A stretch of DNA of 64,000 bases from Arthrobacter sp. StoSoilB20 (lineage in GTDB: Bacteria; Actinomycetota; Actinomycetes; Actinomycetales; Micrococcaceae), in contig NZ_AP024651.1 in NCBI RefSeq assembly GCF_019977295.1, forward strand, positions 2,294,001 through 2,358,000, in the 5' to 3' direction. Below, piece by piece: positions 8,857-17,674 of the stretch (positions are counted from its first letter, which is position 1; every line of letters begins with the position of its first letter). The notes below the pieces were generated by a model that was not told the DNA's origin, searched no databases, and was given only the letters and a program-made list of their open reading frames with translations. The position numbers and the translations under genes were made by a program.

Positions 8857-11250
8857 TTAATAACGAGGAAGGGGATCGTGATGTCCGCTGGTGAACTCAT
8901 GCGAGCCACCCCCTGCAGTATGCGTTGAGCCGTCCGGCATCTTCACCGTCGCGTTCACGGACATCGGGATTTCCACGTGGAGCGTGAACTTTCCATGCTC
9001 GATGCTCCAGGCGCTGCTGATCCGGCCGTGGACGGTATCGACGGCGGCCCTCGCCCAGGCGATGTCGCCCCCTGGCTGCGGGGCTATGGTTACCGTGCGG
9101 TAACCGGCGTGTGCCTCGTCTGGATTCTCCGGAAGGCGTATACCAGCCACATGGGTGTAGAGGAACGATCCCACTGCGCCTTTGCTGTAGTGGTTGAGGG
9201 ACCCACGGGCACCACTGGTTGTCACTCCATCCCACCATTCCCACATGGTGGTGGCCCCGGCGTCGAGCATCCCCAGCCAGGAGGGTGAGCCGGTGGAAAG
9301 CAGGAGCTCGTAGGCAACGTCGGGATAACCGTGGTCGGCGAGCGTTGGCAGCAGGAGGCCTGTGGCGAGGAAGCCGGTGCCCAGCCGGTTTCCGTTGAGG
9401 CCGATGAGTTCAACGAGCCTGGCGGCAGCGAGGGGCGCAAGGTGGGGCGGTACGAGACCGAAGGCCAGGGCTCGGACGTAGTGTCCTTGGGACTCTTCGC
9501 TCAACAGGCCGGAGTCCTCGAGGTACTCTTCGCGCCAGGCCGCGAGGACTTCGGCGGCCAGCGCGCGGCAATGGTCAGCGGTCGGGAAATCACCGAGTAC
9601 GCCGGCCGCTTTCGCCAGCAGGTCAGCAGACCGGTAGAGGTAGGCCGTAGCAACGATGCCATGATCCCGCGCGGGGTCCGGATTCGGTGGAGTGTCCGGT
9701 TCCAGCCATTCGCCAAAGTGGAAGCCGGTGTCCCACAGGTACTGCTCGTGGGGCAGGGGAGCGGGCCGTAGGGCTGCCCGCTCAGGGTGGCGTCCGCTGG
9801 CTGCGGCTCTGGACGCGTAGTCAACCCATGAGCGCATGGCGCCGAAGGCCTCCCGCAGCGCCTGTCGGTCTCCATAGGCACGCCACAAGGACCATGGGAC
9901 GAAGACGGCTGCGTCACCCCATCCGGCAGAGCCTGCGGCTGAATCTTCGAAGAAGTTGCCGGAGGGTCCGTCGCCGGCCGGATTCGGAACCACAGTGGGC
10001 ACACGGCCGTCAGGCCCCTGGTCCGCTGACAGATCCCGGAGCCACTTTGCGCTGAATCCCGAGACATCGAACATGAGGGCGGCCGTATCCACAAAGACCT
10101 GCCAGTCACCGGTGAAGCCGGACCGTTCCCGTTGCGGGCAGTCAGTGGGCACGTCGCAAGCGTTGCCGCGGAAACTCCAAAGTATGGCGTCGTGCAGGGC
10201 ATTGAGACGGTTGTTGCTGCATTCGAAGGTGCCGGTGCGCTGGAGATCGGAATGGACCACGACGGCGGTGAGGTCCTCGTGCGCGATGGCGCCCGCGTTG
10301 CCTTCAACTTGTACGTAACGGAAGCCGTGGGTCGTGTGCCGCGGTTCAAATACGTCACCTGCGCGGCCGGCTGAGATGATTTCGTCGATTTGGCCGGCGG
10401 GCAGGGGAGTTTTGCTGGCGAAGTCGAAGGCCCGGATGTTTTCCAGCGATACCAGGCCTGCGTCGTCCAGTATTTCGCCGTGCTTTAGCGTGATGTGTGT
10501 TCCGAAGGGCCCCAGCGCCCGCAGGCGAACCCAGCCGTTGATGTTCTGGCCGAAGTCAACCACGGTGATCCCTGACGCAGGAACAGCCACAGTGACGGGA
10601 GCCAGCTCCTCGATGCGCCGCACAGGAGGGGCGATGGGCCGGATGAGCCGCTCCCGGTTGTCGTACAACCCGCCCTGGCGGGGGACCACGGGAACCCAGC
10701 CATCCGCCGTCGTAATTTCCTCCGCGGAGCCTAAGAGTCGGAAGTCGGTGGTCTGGCCGTCCATGAGGTCGGCGCGGGTGATGTGGCTTTCCCGCGATTC
10801 CCAGTCAGCGCTTGTTGCGGCAAGGGTTCCCCGGGCAGATGTTACGGATGCGAGGAAGGCTGTGGCCGTGCCGAAGCCATCGGCCCGGCGTTCAAATCCA
10901 TGCCTGCCGCGGAACCAGCCATCCGAGAGTAATGCGGTGATGACGTTCCCGCCACTGACCAGTTGGTGGGTGATATCCCAGGACTGGACCTGCAGCCGCT
11001 TGCGGTAGGAGGTGAATCCTGGAGTCAGTTCCTCGTCCCCTGCACGAATACCGTTGACGAACAGCTCGTAAATGCCGTGGGCCGTGGCATGTGCTGTTGT
11101 CTCGCCGTCGTCCGGGCTCCACGTGAAGTGGCTGCGCATCCAGTACGCAGGCCGCTTGCCGGGTTCAGCCGGTTGATCTTCTGCTGGAGAGATCCACGTG
11201 GCGGCGTTAAGTGCCGCCTGCGGCGACAGGGAAGATCGGTGGTCAGTCAA
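8857..11250 (-). CDS. GH78 alpha-L-rhamnosidase (first copy)
   Basis: A 797-residue glycoside hydrolase that removes terminal alpha-L-rhamnose. Accessory beta domains come first (VNG and YDVR-like segments), then the (alpha/alpha)6 barrel. The general-acid region is VPTDCPQRERSGFTGD (about 365-380), and the second catalytic Glu is in TTMWEWWDG (about 668). The TTG start at 11250 is chosen because AGAGGAG lies 5 bases before it and the sequence upstream is not family-like; earlier in-frame starts would run into the operator. There is no signal peptide, so it acts in the cytoplasm on imported glycosides. It is divergent from a TetR gene, with a 26-bp palindrome between them. A second, distinct GH78 lies at 26774. 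Confidence 0.93.
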   Translation of the reverse strand: MTDHRSSLSPQAALNAATWISPAEDQPAEPGKRPAYWMRSHFTWSPDDGETTAHATAHGIYELFVNGIRAGDEELTPGFTSYRKRLQVQSWDITHQLVSGGNVITALLSDGWFRGRHGFERRADGFGTATAFLASVTSARGTLAATSADWESRESHITRADLMDGQTTDFRLLGSAEEITTADGWVPVVPRQGGLYDNRERLIRPIAPPVRRIEELAPVTVAVPASGITVVDFGQNINGWVRLRALGPFGTHITLKHGEILDDAGLVSLENIRAFDFASKTPLPAGQIDEIISAGRAGDVFEPRHTTHGFRYVQVEGNAGAIAHEDLTAVVVHSDLQRTGTFECSNNRLNALHDAILWSFRGNACDVPTDCPQRERSGFTGDWQVFVDTAALMFDVSGFSAKWLRDLSADQGPDGRVPTVVPNPAGDGPSGNFFEDSAAGSAGWGDAAVFVPWSLWRAYGDRQALREAFGAMRSWVDYASRAAASGRHPERAALRPAPLPHEQYLWDTGFHFGEWLEPDTPPNPDPARDHGIVATAYLYRSADLLAKAAGVLGDFPTADHCRALAAEVLAAWREEYLEDSGLLSEESQGHYVRALAFGLVPPHLAPLAAARLVELIGLNGNRLGTGFLATGLLLPTLADHGYPDVAYELLLSTGSPSWLGMLDAGATTMWEWWDGVTTSGARGSLNHYSKGAVGSFLYTHVAGIRLPENPDEAHAGYRTVTIAPQPGGDIAWARAAVDTVHGRISSAWSIEHGKFTLHVEIPMSVNATVKMPDGSTHTAGGGSHEFTSGHHDPLPRY

Positions 11251-11304
11251 GGGAACTCCTCTGGGAAAGCCGGCATCGTCACCGCTTTCGCCAATGGTAG
11301 AACA

Positions 11305-11330
11305 TAAAAACAACGTGTGCACTGTTTTTA
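11305..11330. promoter_or_regulatory. 26-bp operator-like palindrome between GH78 and TetR genes
   Basis: Outer arms TAAAAACA (11305-11312) and TGTTTTTA (11323-11330) are perfect complements around a partly symmetric core. It is strikingly AT-rich against its surroundings. It sits between the divergent starts at 11250 and 11360, the normal place for a TetR operator that controls both genes. Confidence 0.6.
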
Positions 11331-11359
11331 TTCACTACAGCTTTGTCTACGCTGGGAAG

Positions 11360-12007
11360 GTGCGAACACGTCGGAAAACAGGAAGCTATGAAGTTGGGCG
11401 TGCCAAGCGCGCCGAAATCCTGGATGCCGCAACCAGGCTTTTCGCAGCCTCCGGCTATCACAAGGTTCCCCTGTCCCAAGTGGCAGCGGACGTCGGCCTC
11501 AGTGAAAGCGGCCTCATGCATCACTTCCGTTCCAAGAAGCACCTCCTGCTCGGTGTTGCGGAGCAGCGGTTGGAACGAACGGCAACGTGGTGGGGTTCGC
11601 GCCAGGAAGGCAATGCCAAGGAGCCGGTTGCGCTGTTCCACAACATGGTGGACTCTACGGGTGAGCTGGTGGGCGAGCCGGGCCTTATTGAGCTTTTCGT
11701 GCTGATCTCCGCCGAGGCCGCGGACACCACCACGCCCGCGCACCAGCTGTATGCCTCATGGTACGAACGGGCCGTGCGTGAGACGGCCGGGCGGCTCGCC
11801 GAGGGCGTTGAGCGTGGCTATCTCCGGTCGGACACCAACCCGGCAGCATGCGCCCGGGAAATCATCGCCGTCAGCGACGGCCTTCAGTTGCAATATGTGC
11901 TGTCCGGGGGAACCCTGGACCTGGTGGAGGGTGTCCGGGACTACGCGCGGCGCCTGGCCAGGTCGCTCCTTGCCCCCGAATATCTGGACGCCGCTGAAGC
12001 GATCTAG
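11360..12007 (+). CDS. TetR/AcrR family transcriptional regulator
   Basis: A 215-residue regulator with a classic N-terminal TetR domain (AEILDAATRLFAASGYHKV..., GLMHHFRSKKHLLLGV). The GTG at 11360 is favoured. It follows a TACGCT-like -10 by 6 bases, so the mRNA may be leaderless. An ATG at 11294 would place the palindromic operator inside the coding sequence and add non-family residues. It most likely represses the divergent rhamnosidase gene and itself, with a rhamnoside or flavonoid as inducer (inference). Its stop overlaps the stop of the convergent IclR gene by 4 bp. Confidence 0.88.
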   Translation: MRTRRKTGSYEVGRAKRAEILDAATRLFAASGYHKVPLSQVAADVGLSESGLMHHFRSKKHLLLGVAEQRLERTATWWGSRQEGNAKEPVALFHNMVDSTGELVGEPGLIELFVLISAEAADTTTPAHQLYASWYERAVRETAGRLAEGVERGYLRSDTNPAACAREIIAVSDGLQLQYVLSGGTLDLVEGVRDYARRLARSLLAPEYLDAAEAI

Positions 12008-12834
12008 CGCATCCGCACACTCTCGCTGGGTCCCGGGTTGAAGCCCAGGTTTCGCGATACCGCCCGGGCAGTCGCCTGAACAGCCGGCGCCAGGACATTC
12101 GGAGGCGTAGCGCCATCAGGAACCACAATGGACAGCGCCGCCACCACGGACCCTTCCGCGCCGTATATGGGTGAGGCCACCGATACGGTTTTTGAGGGTG
12201 CAGATCGCCGGATCATGGCCAGGCCCGTCCTGCGGACATCGGAGAGCGTGCGCCTCAGTTGACCTTCCGGCATGGAATCCACTCCCACCTCGGCGTCGGG
12301 TGGCTGAGTGATCACTGACTCCTGGAAGTCTGCATCGGCACCGGACAGCAGGACCAGGCCCACCGCCGTCGACCTCAACGGCGCCCGCCCGCCGACGCGA
12401 TAGGCGACCTCCGTGGCCTCCTTGGATGACAACCGCTCGATCAGCACGGCCTCATTTTTGTCCCGCACGGCAAGCAGCACATGATGGCGCGTCACTGCGA
12501 AGAGGTCCTCAAGGTAGGGCAGTGCGATCTCCCGGACGCCGTGCCCGCGGGGTGACAGCGATGCTACCTCCCACAACCTGACGCCAACAACGTAACGCCC
12601 GTCCTCCAAACGCTCCAAGGCTCCCCACGCAACAAGGCGCCCGATCAAGCGCAGGGCAGTGGGAGCCGGCATATCAGCCAACCTCGCCATGTCCGACAAC
12701 GTCAACGCACGACGCCGGTCGCTGAAGACGGCGAGAAGGCTCAGGGCGCGGTCGATCACGGGTTCGCCCTGCTTGGGCCGCTTGCCGCGCTGCGGTTTTT
12801 CGATGCCGTTCCCATCGTTGGCCTGCGTCAACAT
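12004..12834 (-). CDS. IclR family transcriptional regulator
   Basis: A 276-residue regulator. An N-terminal winged helix covers about residues 20-80 (ALSLLAVFSDRRRALTLSDMA..., APTALRLIGRL). The C-terminal IclR effector domain contains HHVLLAVRD, VGGRAPLRSTAVG and the SVASPIYGAEG strand. The start at 12834 is supported by AAAGGA five bases before the ATG; the longer reading upstream has no family similarity. It is divergent from the ABC importer operon at 13065. IclR proteins commonly control aromatic catabolism, so it is the best candidate regulator of the 13065-25559 operon. Confidence 0.88.
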   Translation of the reverse strand: MLTQANDGNGIEKPQRGKRPKQGEPVIDRALSLLAVFSDRRRALTLSDMARLADMPAPTALRLIGRLVAWGALERLEDGRYVVGVRLWEVASLSPRGHGVREIALPYLEDLFAVTRHHVLLAVRDKNEAVLIERLSSKEATEVAYRVGGRAPLRSTAVGLVLLSGADADFQESVITQPPDAEVGVDSMPEGQLRRTLSDVRRTGLAMIRRSAPSKTVSVASPIYGAEGSVVAALSIVVPDGATPPNVLAPAVQATARAVSRNLGFNPGPSESVRMR

Positions 12835-12873
12835 GAATCCTTTCAACGCCCCGAGTGATCTCCACCACAATAC

Positions 12874-12892
12874 TGTTTCAACCAATGAAATA
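12874..12892. promoter_or_regulatory. Candidate IclR operator upstream of the importer operon
   Basis: TGTTTCA at 12874-12880 and TGAAATA at 12886-12892 form an inverted repeat with 6 of 7 matches and a 5-base spacer. It lies 40 bases upstream of the IclR start and 170 bases upstream of the importer operon. The IclR assignment rests on position only. Confidence 0.4.
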
Positions 12893-13064
12893 CACATGGG
12901 GCGAAGGGCTGCCCTCAAAGGACTCTTGAAGAAGCCGGTTACCGGAAGCCATCTGACGAGAGGGCGCCGTCGGATCGGCCCGGACAGGTCACAGCCGACC
13001 ATGTCCAGGCCGCCGGTCCCACATCTCGACACACGATTCCATCACGAATGCGAAGGCGCAGCAC

Positions 13065-14621
13065 ATGAATCTCCTCACCTCACCTGCACGTCGGAGCGCG
13101 GCCGTCCTGGCCGGGGCGCTCCTCCTTGGGTCACTCACAGCCTGCGGTGGCGGTTCAGCTGCCACATCCAACGTGGACAAGAGCACGCTGACCATCGCAA
13201 CAGACAGCGACAGTGCATCGTTCGGCTATGACCCCCTGCGGGTTTCGGACGCCCAGCGCCAGTTCTTCGAAGGCCTCTACGAGAACCTCATGACCCTTCA
13301 ACCAGATGGCAGCGTTGGTCCCGGCCTTGCCAAGGAATTCAGCTACAACGCGGACAACACCGTCCTCACGTTGACCCTCAAGGAAGGCGTGACTTTCACT
13401 GACGGGTCCACCTTGGACGCAGCCTTGGTCAAGGCCAACCTTGACCGTCGCACCGACACCGCCCTCAGCGCGTACTCGGCCATAGCGAAGGGCGGTGCAC
13501 AGGAAATTGCCTCCGTGGATGTTGTCAGCCCCACCCAAGTGGCCATAACGTTCGCAAAAGCCCAGCCGGGATTCGAAAAGAACCTCACCTCCACCTTGGG
13601 CATGATCGTAGGCAAGAAAGCCGTTACGGACACAGCCAGCCTGGCCACCACCCCGGACGGCTCCGGGCCCTACACCCTGGACAGCGCCACAACTGTGAAG
13701 GGCAACAAGTACGTCTTCACCAAGAACGACAAGAACGCTGACGCCTCCAAATACCCGTACAACAAGATCACCTTCAGCGTGATCATGGACCCCCAGGCCC
13801 GTGCCAACGCGCTGGTTTCCGGCCAGGCGGACGTCGCCTCGCTGACCTCTCCCACGGTCGACTTCGCCAAGTCCAAGGGAGTGGGCGTATCCCAGATCGG
13901 CGGCACCGTCCAGACCATGATCTCCTTCGACAAGATCGGCAAGACCGCACCTGCATTCGCCAGCGAAAAGGTGCGCCAGGCCTTCCAGTACGCCATCAAC
14001 CGCCAAGCTTTGGTGGACGCGCTCCACAAGGGCGACATTCCTGCATGGAACGCACTGCCCAAGGACTCTGCGGGATTCTCGGAAGAACTGAACAAGACCT
14101 ACGCCTATGATCCCGCCAAGGCCAAGAGCCTCTTGGAGGAAGCCGGGTACGGCAGCGGCTTCGAGTTCACCATCATTGCCGGCCCCCAGACGCAAACGGA
14201 CCTGCAGGCAGTACAAAAGGACCTGGCAGCCGTTGGAATCACCATGAACGTCAAGCTGGCGGCCTCCACGGATGAAGCCTTCGCAGCCGTGGCTACAACC
14301 CCGCTGGGTTACGCCCCCTTGGGCTGGGACAACCCGGTTGGACTGATGTACGGAGCCGTCCTCAGCGGCTTCACCAATGTCCAGAAAGCTACGGATGATC
14401 AGCTGAATGCTGCGACGGCCGAGGCTGCGGCGGCGAAGGACGATGCTTCCAGGAAGACCGCCCTGACCAAGCTCAACACCCGCCTGGTGGAGTCCGGTTG
14501 GATGATCCCGCTCTATGAATCCCTCACCAACCAGGGCTACAACACCAAGAAGGTCCAGCAGGTGAAGTTCGCCGGAAGCAACGTGTACCCGCTGCTGTCC
14601 TCGTACGCACCCACCAACTGA
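13065..14621 (+). CDS. Family-5 ABC transporter substrate-binding lipoprotein
   Basis: A 518-residue extracellular solute receptor of the peptide/nickel/oligosaccharide class (SBP_bac_5). The signal peptide has a twin-basic n-region and ends in lipobox LTAC, so Cys27 should be lipidated and the mature protein anchored outside the membrane. It first gene of an operon with two permeases and two ATPases. Family-5 proteins bind peptides but also oligosaccharides and plant glycosides. The position next to rhamnosidases, a glucosidase and aromatic catabolic genes suggests a glycoside or phenolic ligand here (inference). A 15-bp hairpin follows the stop codon. Confidence 0.92.
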   Translation: MNLLTSPARRSAAVLAGALLLGSLTACGGGSAATSNVDKSTLTIATDSDSASFGYDPLRVSDAQRQFFEGLYENLMTLQPDGSVGPGLAKEFSYNADNTVLTLTLKEGVTFTDGSTLDAALVKANLDRRTDTALSAYSAIAKGGAQEIASVDVVSPTQVAITFAKAQPGFEKNLTSTLGMIVGKKAVTDTASLATTPDGSGPYTLDSATTVKGNKYVFTKNDKNADASKYPYNKITFSVIMDPQARANALVSGQADVASLTSPTVDFAKSKGVGVSQIGGTVQTMISFDKIGKTAPAFASEKVRQAFQYAINRQALVDALHKGDIPAWNALPKDSAGFSEELNKTYAYDPAKAKSLLEEAGYGSGFEFTIIAGPQTQTDLQAVQKDLAAVGITMNVKLAASTDEAFAAVATTPLGYAPLGWDNPVGLMYGAVLSGFTNVQKATDDQLNAATAEAAAAKDDASRKTALTKLNTRLVESGWMIPLYESLTNQGYNTKKVQQVKFAGSNVYPLLSSYAPTN

Positions 14622-14632
14622 TCCACCGATGA

Positions 14633-14664
14633 CAGGGCGTCGGTTCCCAGGAACCGGCGCCCTG
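14633..14664 (+). terminator. Intercistronic hairpin after the binding-protein gene
   Basis: A 15-bp stem (one G-U pair) spans 14633-14647 and 14650-14664, lying between the binding-protein stop and the permease start. No T-tract follows, so it is more likely a partial attenuator or 3' stabiliser that raises binding-protein mRNA above permease mRNA than a full terminator. A similar arrangement exists at 63251. Confidence 0.6.
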
Positions 14665-14684
14665 CCCGACCAATGGAGGTCACC

Positions 14685-15626
14685 ATGGCAATGTTCGTCA
14701 CCAAACGCCTGCTGATGGCGCTCACCACCGTGCTGGTGGTGGCGGTACTGGCGTTCCTGCTGGTCCACGCCATGCCAGGCAGCCCAGGTGCGGTGTCGCT
14801 GGGAGCAGGCGCTTCGCAGGAGGCCATCGACCAGTTGAACCAATCGCTCGGCTGGAACGATCCGCTGGTGGGCCAGTTCTTCCGCTGGCTCGGTGATGCC
14901 GTCCAAGGCAACCTCGGAAACTCCCTCATTGACGGCCGGTCCGTTAGTGCAGACCTGGCCAACAGGCTTCCGGTCACCGCTTCCCTCGCCGCCGGCGCCA
15001 CCGTCCTCAGCGCAGTCTTCGGCATCGTCCTCGGCGTCACAGCAGCTGTTCGCGGTGGCCTCCTGGATCAGCTCATTGGAGGATTCGTCGGGCTCCTCGT
15101 CGCGCTGCCTGCGTTCTGGATCGGCGTCATCTTCGTTTACCTCTTCGCCGTCCAATCGTCCGTTTTCCCGGCCACCGGCTATGTCCCGTTCGACGTCTCC
15201 CCGCAGGATTGGGCGATGTCCCTGGCCCTTCCCGTGATCACGCTCGCCGTTGGCGGCGCAGCGTTTATTGCCCGGCAGACCAGGGCTTCCATGCTCGAGG
15301 CGTTGCAGCAGGAACACATCCGGACGCTCCGCGCCACAGCTACTCCCACATGGAAGATCCTCTATATCCACGCCCTGCGCTATGCGAGCTTGCCGATCGT
15401 GGCAGGCATCGCGCTGCAGTTCATCGGCCTTTTCGGCGGTTCCGTCATTGCCGAGCAACTATTCGCCATGCCGGGCCTTGGCCAAGCCGTCCAAACCTCC
15501 GTCAGCACCCACGACGCCCCGGCAGTCCAAGGCGTAGTGGTGATCGCCACGGTGGTTGTGGTCGCTGTGAACCTGGTGCTCGAAATCGCTACCAAATTCC
15601 TTGACCCGAAGTTGCGTGCCTCATGA
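14685..15626 (+). CDS. ABC importer permease, DppB/OppB type
   Basis: A 313-residue membrane permease with six hydrophobic segments and the EAA-type loop (RASMLEALQQEHIRTLRA). The N-terminal F-V-T-K-R-L-L start is typical of DppB. The ATG at 14685 is chosen because GGAGG lies 6 bases upstream; an ATG 12 bases earlier would cover that site. Its last codons overlap the next gene (ATGA). It forms the transmembrane channel together with the permease half of the following fusion protein. Confidence 0.9.
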   Translation: MAMFVTKRLLMALTTVLVVAVLAFLLVHAMPGSPGAVSLGAGASQEAIDQLNQSLGWNDPLVGQFFRWLGDAVQGNLGNSLIDGRSVSADLANRLPVTASLAAGATVLSAVFGIVLGVTAAVRGGLLDQLIGGFVGLLVALPAFWIGVIFVYLFAVQSSVFPATGYVPFDVSPQDWAMSLALPVITLAVGGAAFIARQTRASMLEALQQEHIRTLRATATPTWKILYIHALRYASLPIVAGIALQFIGLFGGSVIAEQLFAMPGLGQAVQTSVSTHDAPAVQGVVVIATVVVVAVNLVLEIATKFLDPKLRAS

Positions 15627-17674
15627 TTCCCACCCTTCCAGCAACAACGCCGGCAACACCCCCGGCATCCCCACGCAGGACAGCCCTGGCCAGGCTTTCA
15701 GGGCACCGACTGCCCACCTCCCCAGCGGGGATGGCCGGCACCCTCTGGCTGGCGGCGATGATCATCGCATCCCTGACGGCGCCCTGGTGGTTGCCCTTCA
15801 AAACCGAAGACCAGGACTTCACCGCCGTCCTCTCCGGACCGACCGCCGCGCACTGGCTTGGCACGGATGAACTGGGCCGGGACATCCTCAGCCGGATCTT
15901 CGCCTCAGCAGCCGAGACACTGGGGACCTCGTTCATCACGGTGTTGGTCGGCGTCGGGCTTGGGACCCTGATGGCACTGGCCGCGGCCAACAGCCTGCGG
16001 GCCGAAGGCGTCATCAGCCGGGTCACCGAGATCATGATGTCGTTGCCCGGAACGGTCATTATCCTGGCCGTCATTGGCGCCGTGGGCACCAACATCCCCC
16101 TGATCATGGCCATCCTGGGCGTTCTGATCTCAGCCGGCATTTACCGGGTGATGCTCGGCCAGGCAAAGTCCTTGCAAAACCAGCTCTACGTGGATGCGGC
16201 CAAGGTGGACGGCCTGGGCCCTGTTGCCATCAGCGCCCGCCACGTACTGCCCGGGCTGGCGACCACCATCGTGGTGCAATCGGCGCTGATCTTCGCAGTG
16301 GGCCTCCTGATCCAGGCCGGCCTCGCGTTCATCGGCTTCGGTCCACCGCTGCCCCAGCCCAGCTGGGGCGGCATGATCCAGAGTGCCTCACAGCATGTCT
16401 ACGACGCCCCATGGCTTATGGTTCCCACCGGCGTTGTGTTGGCCCTGACGGTTCTGTCGGCCAACGCGATCGGCAACGCCCTGGGCAAGGCCCCCAACGC
16501 CACAGCTTCGCACCTTCCCTCCGCCGCCATCCGGCGAAAGCGGGCCGCTCAGGCTGCCGCCGCAGCCGCGGCCGCCCCTGCGGTGCGCGACGCACCTGGG
16601 GCCGGCAAACTGAGCGTCCGCGGAGTCTCCGTAGGGGTCGACGGCGGCACTCCACTGGTCACGGACGTCTCCTTCGACGTCGAGCCGGGAACGGTCCTTG
16701 GGCTGGTTGGCGAGTCCGGCTGCGGCAAGACCATGACCGCGTTGTCGCTGATGGGGTTGCTGCCTTCCGGCGTCGCCATCACCGGCGGGCAGATTCTCTG
16801 GAACGGCAGGAACCTGGCCGCTGCCACGGACAAGGACTTGGAAGGCATCCGGGGGCGCGACATCGCCCTCATCTCCCAGGAGCCAATGCGGGCACTGGAT
16901 CCGATGTTCACCGTGGGCTACCAGCTGACTTCTGCCATCCGCCGACTCCGTTCGGTGGGAAAGACGGCAGCGAACGCCGATGCGTTGGGCCTGCTGGAGA
17001 AGGTGGGGATCGTTGACGCGAAGCGCATCCTCAAGACCTACCCGCACCAGATCTCGGGCGGCATGGCACAGCGCGTAGCCATTGCCCTGGCGTTGTCCGG
17101 TAATCCACGCCTGTTGGTTGCCGACGAACCGACCACCGCCTTGGACGTTACCGTCCAGGCCGAGATCCTGTCCCTCCTCCGAACGCTCGTGAAGGACACG
17201 GGCATGTCTGTAGTCATGGTGACGCACGACCTCGGAGTAGTGGCCGACATCTGCGACCACGTTGCGGTCATGTACGCCGGCCAAGTGGTGGAGAACGGCC
17301 GCACAGCCGGCATCCTGGACAACCCACGGCATCCTTACACCCTGGCACTGCTTGCGGCCGATCCCCACGCGAATACGGCAGACGATATGCCCGAACGCCT
17401 GGCCACCATCCAGGGCCAGGTGCCGCAGCCCAAGGACTGGCCGGCAGGCTGCCGGTTTGCCGCCCGCTGCCAGTTCGCAGGATCTGCCTGCCTGGTACCT
17501 GTGCCCCTCCTGCCTTCGGGAACGGGGTCCGGCCTGGTGCGTTGCGTCAAGGCCGATGAACTGGCCATTGAAGGGTTGTCGTGGGTGCCCACTGAGCTCC
17601 CTTCAGAACACGCGGTTCCGGCGGACGTACCCGCCCGGCACAGACTGGACATCGTAGAAAAGGACCTGGCATGA
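15623..17674 (+). CDS. Fused ABC permease-ATPase (DppC-DppD in one chain)
   Basis: A 683-residue protein joining two subunits that are normally separate. Residues about 1-290 are a DppC-type permease with the conserved TDELGRDILSR and an EAA loop (YVDAAKVDGLG). Residues about 300-330 are a linker of basic residues and a run of alanines. Residues about 330-683 are a DppD-type ATPase with Walker A GESGCGKT (363-370), signature ISGGMAQR, Walker B LLVADEP, and the C-terminal Cys-rich oligopeptide/dipeptide motif. No frameshift or stop separates them. Fusion fixes one ATPase to one permease. Such fusions occur in Actinobacteria but are uncommon. Confidence 0.93.
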   Translation: MIPTLPATTPATPPASPRRTALARLSGHRLPTSPAGMAGTLWLAAMIIASLTAPWWLPFKTEDQDFTAVLSGPTAAHWLGTDELGRDILSRIFASAAETLGTSFITVLVGVGLGTLMALAAANSLRAEGVISRVTEIMMSLPGTVIILAVIGAVGTNIPLIMAILGVLISAGIYRVMLGQAKSLQNQLYVDAAKVDGLGPVAISARHVLPGLATTIVVQSALIFAVGLLIQAGLAFIGFGPPLPQPSWGGMIQSASQHVYDAPWLMVPTGVVLALTVLSANAIGNALGKAPNATASHLPSAAIRRKRAAQAAAAAAAAPAVRDAPGAGKLSVRGVSVGVDGGTPLVTDVSFDVEPGTVLGLVGESGCGKTMTALSLMGLLPSGVAITGGQILWNGRNLAAATDKDLEGIRGRDIALISQEPMRALDPMFTVGYQLTSAIRRLRSVGKTAANADALGLLEKVGIVDAKRILKTYPHQISGGMAQRVAIALALSGNPRLLVADEPTTALDVTVQAEILSLLRTLVKDTGMSVVMVTHDLGVVADICDHVAVMYAGQVVENGRTAGILDNPRHPYTLALLAADPHANTADDMPERLATIQGQVPQPKDWPAGCRFAARCQFAGSACLVPVPLLPSGTGSGLVRCVKADELAIEGLSWVPTELPSEHAVPADVPARHRLDIVEKDLA

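Noticed and set aside
13155..15458. A 767-codon open frame on the minus strand
   Set aside because: It is exactly opposite the binding-protein and permease genes, which have clear family motifs. High GC makes long antisense frames common, and its composition shows no domains.
16540..16600. Sequencing artefact at the permease-ATPase junction
   Set aside because: The linker is in one continuous frame with plausible low-complexity composition, and both domains are complete, so a true fusion is the simpler reading.
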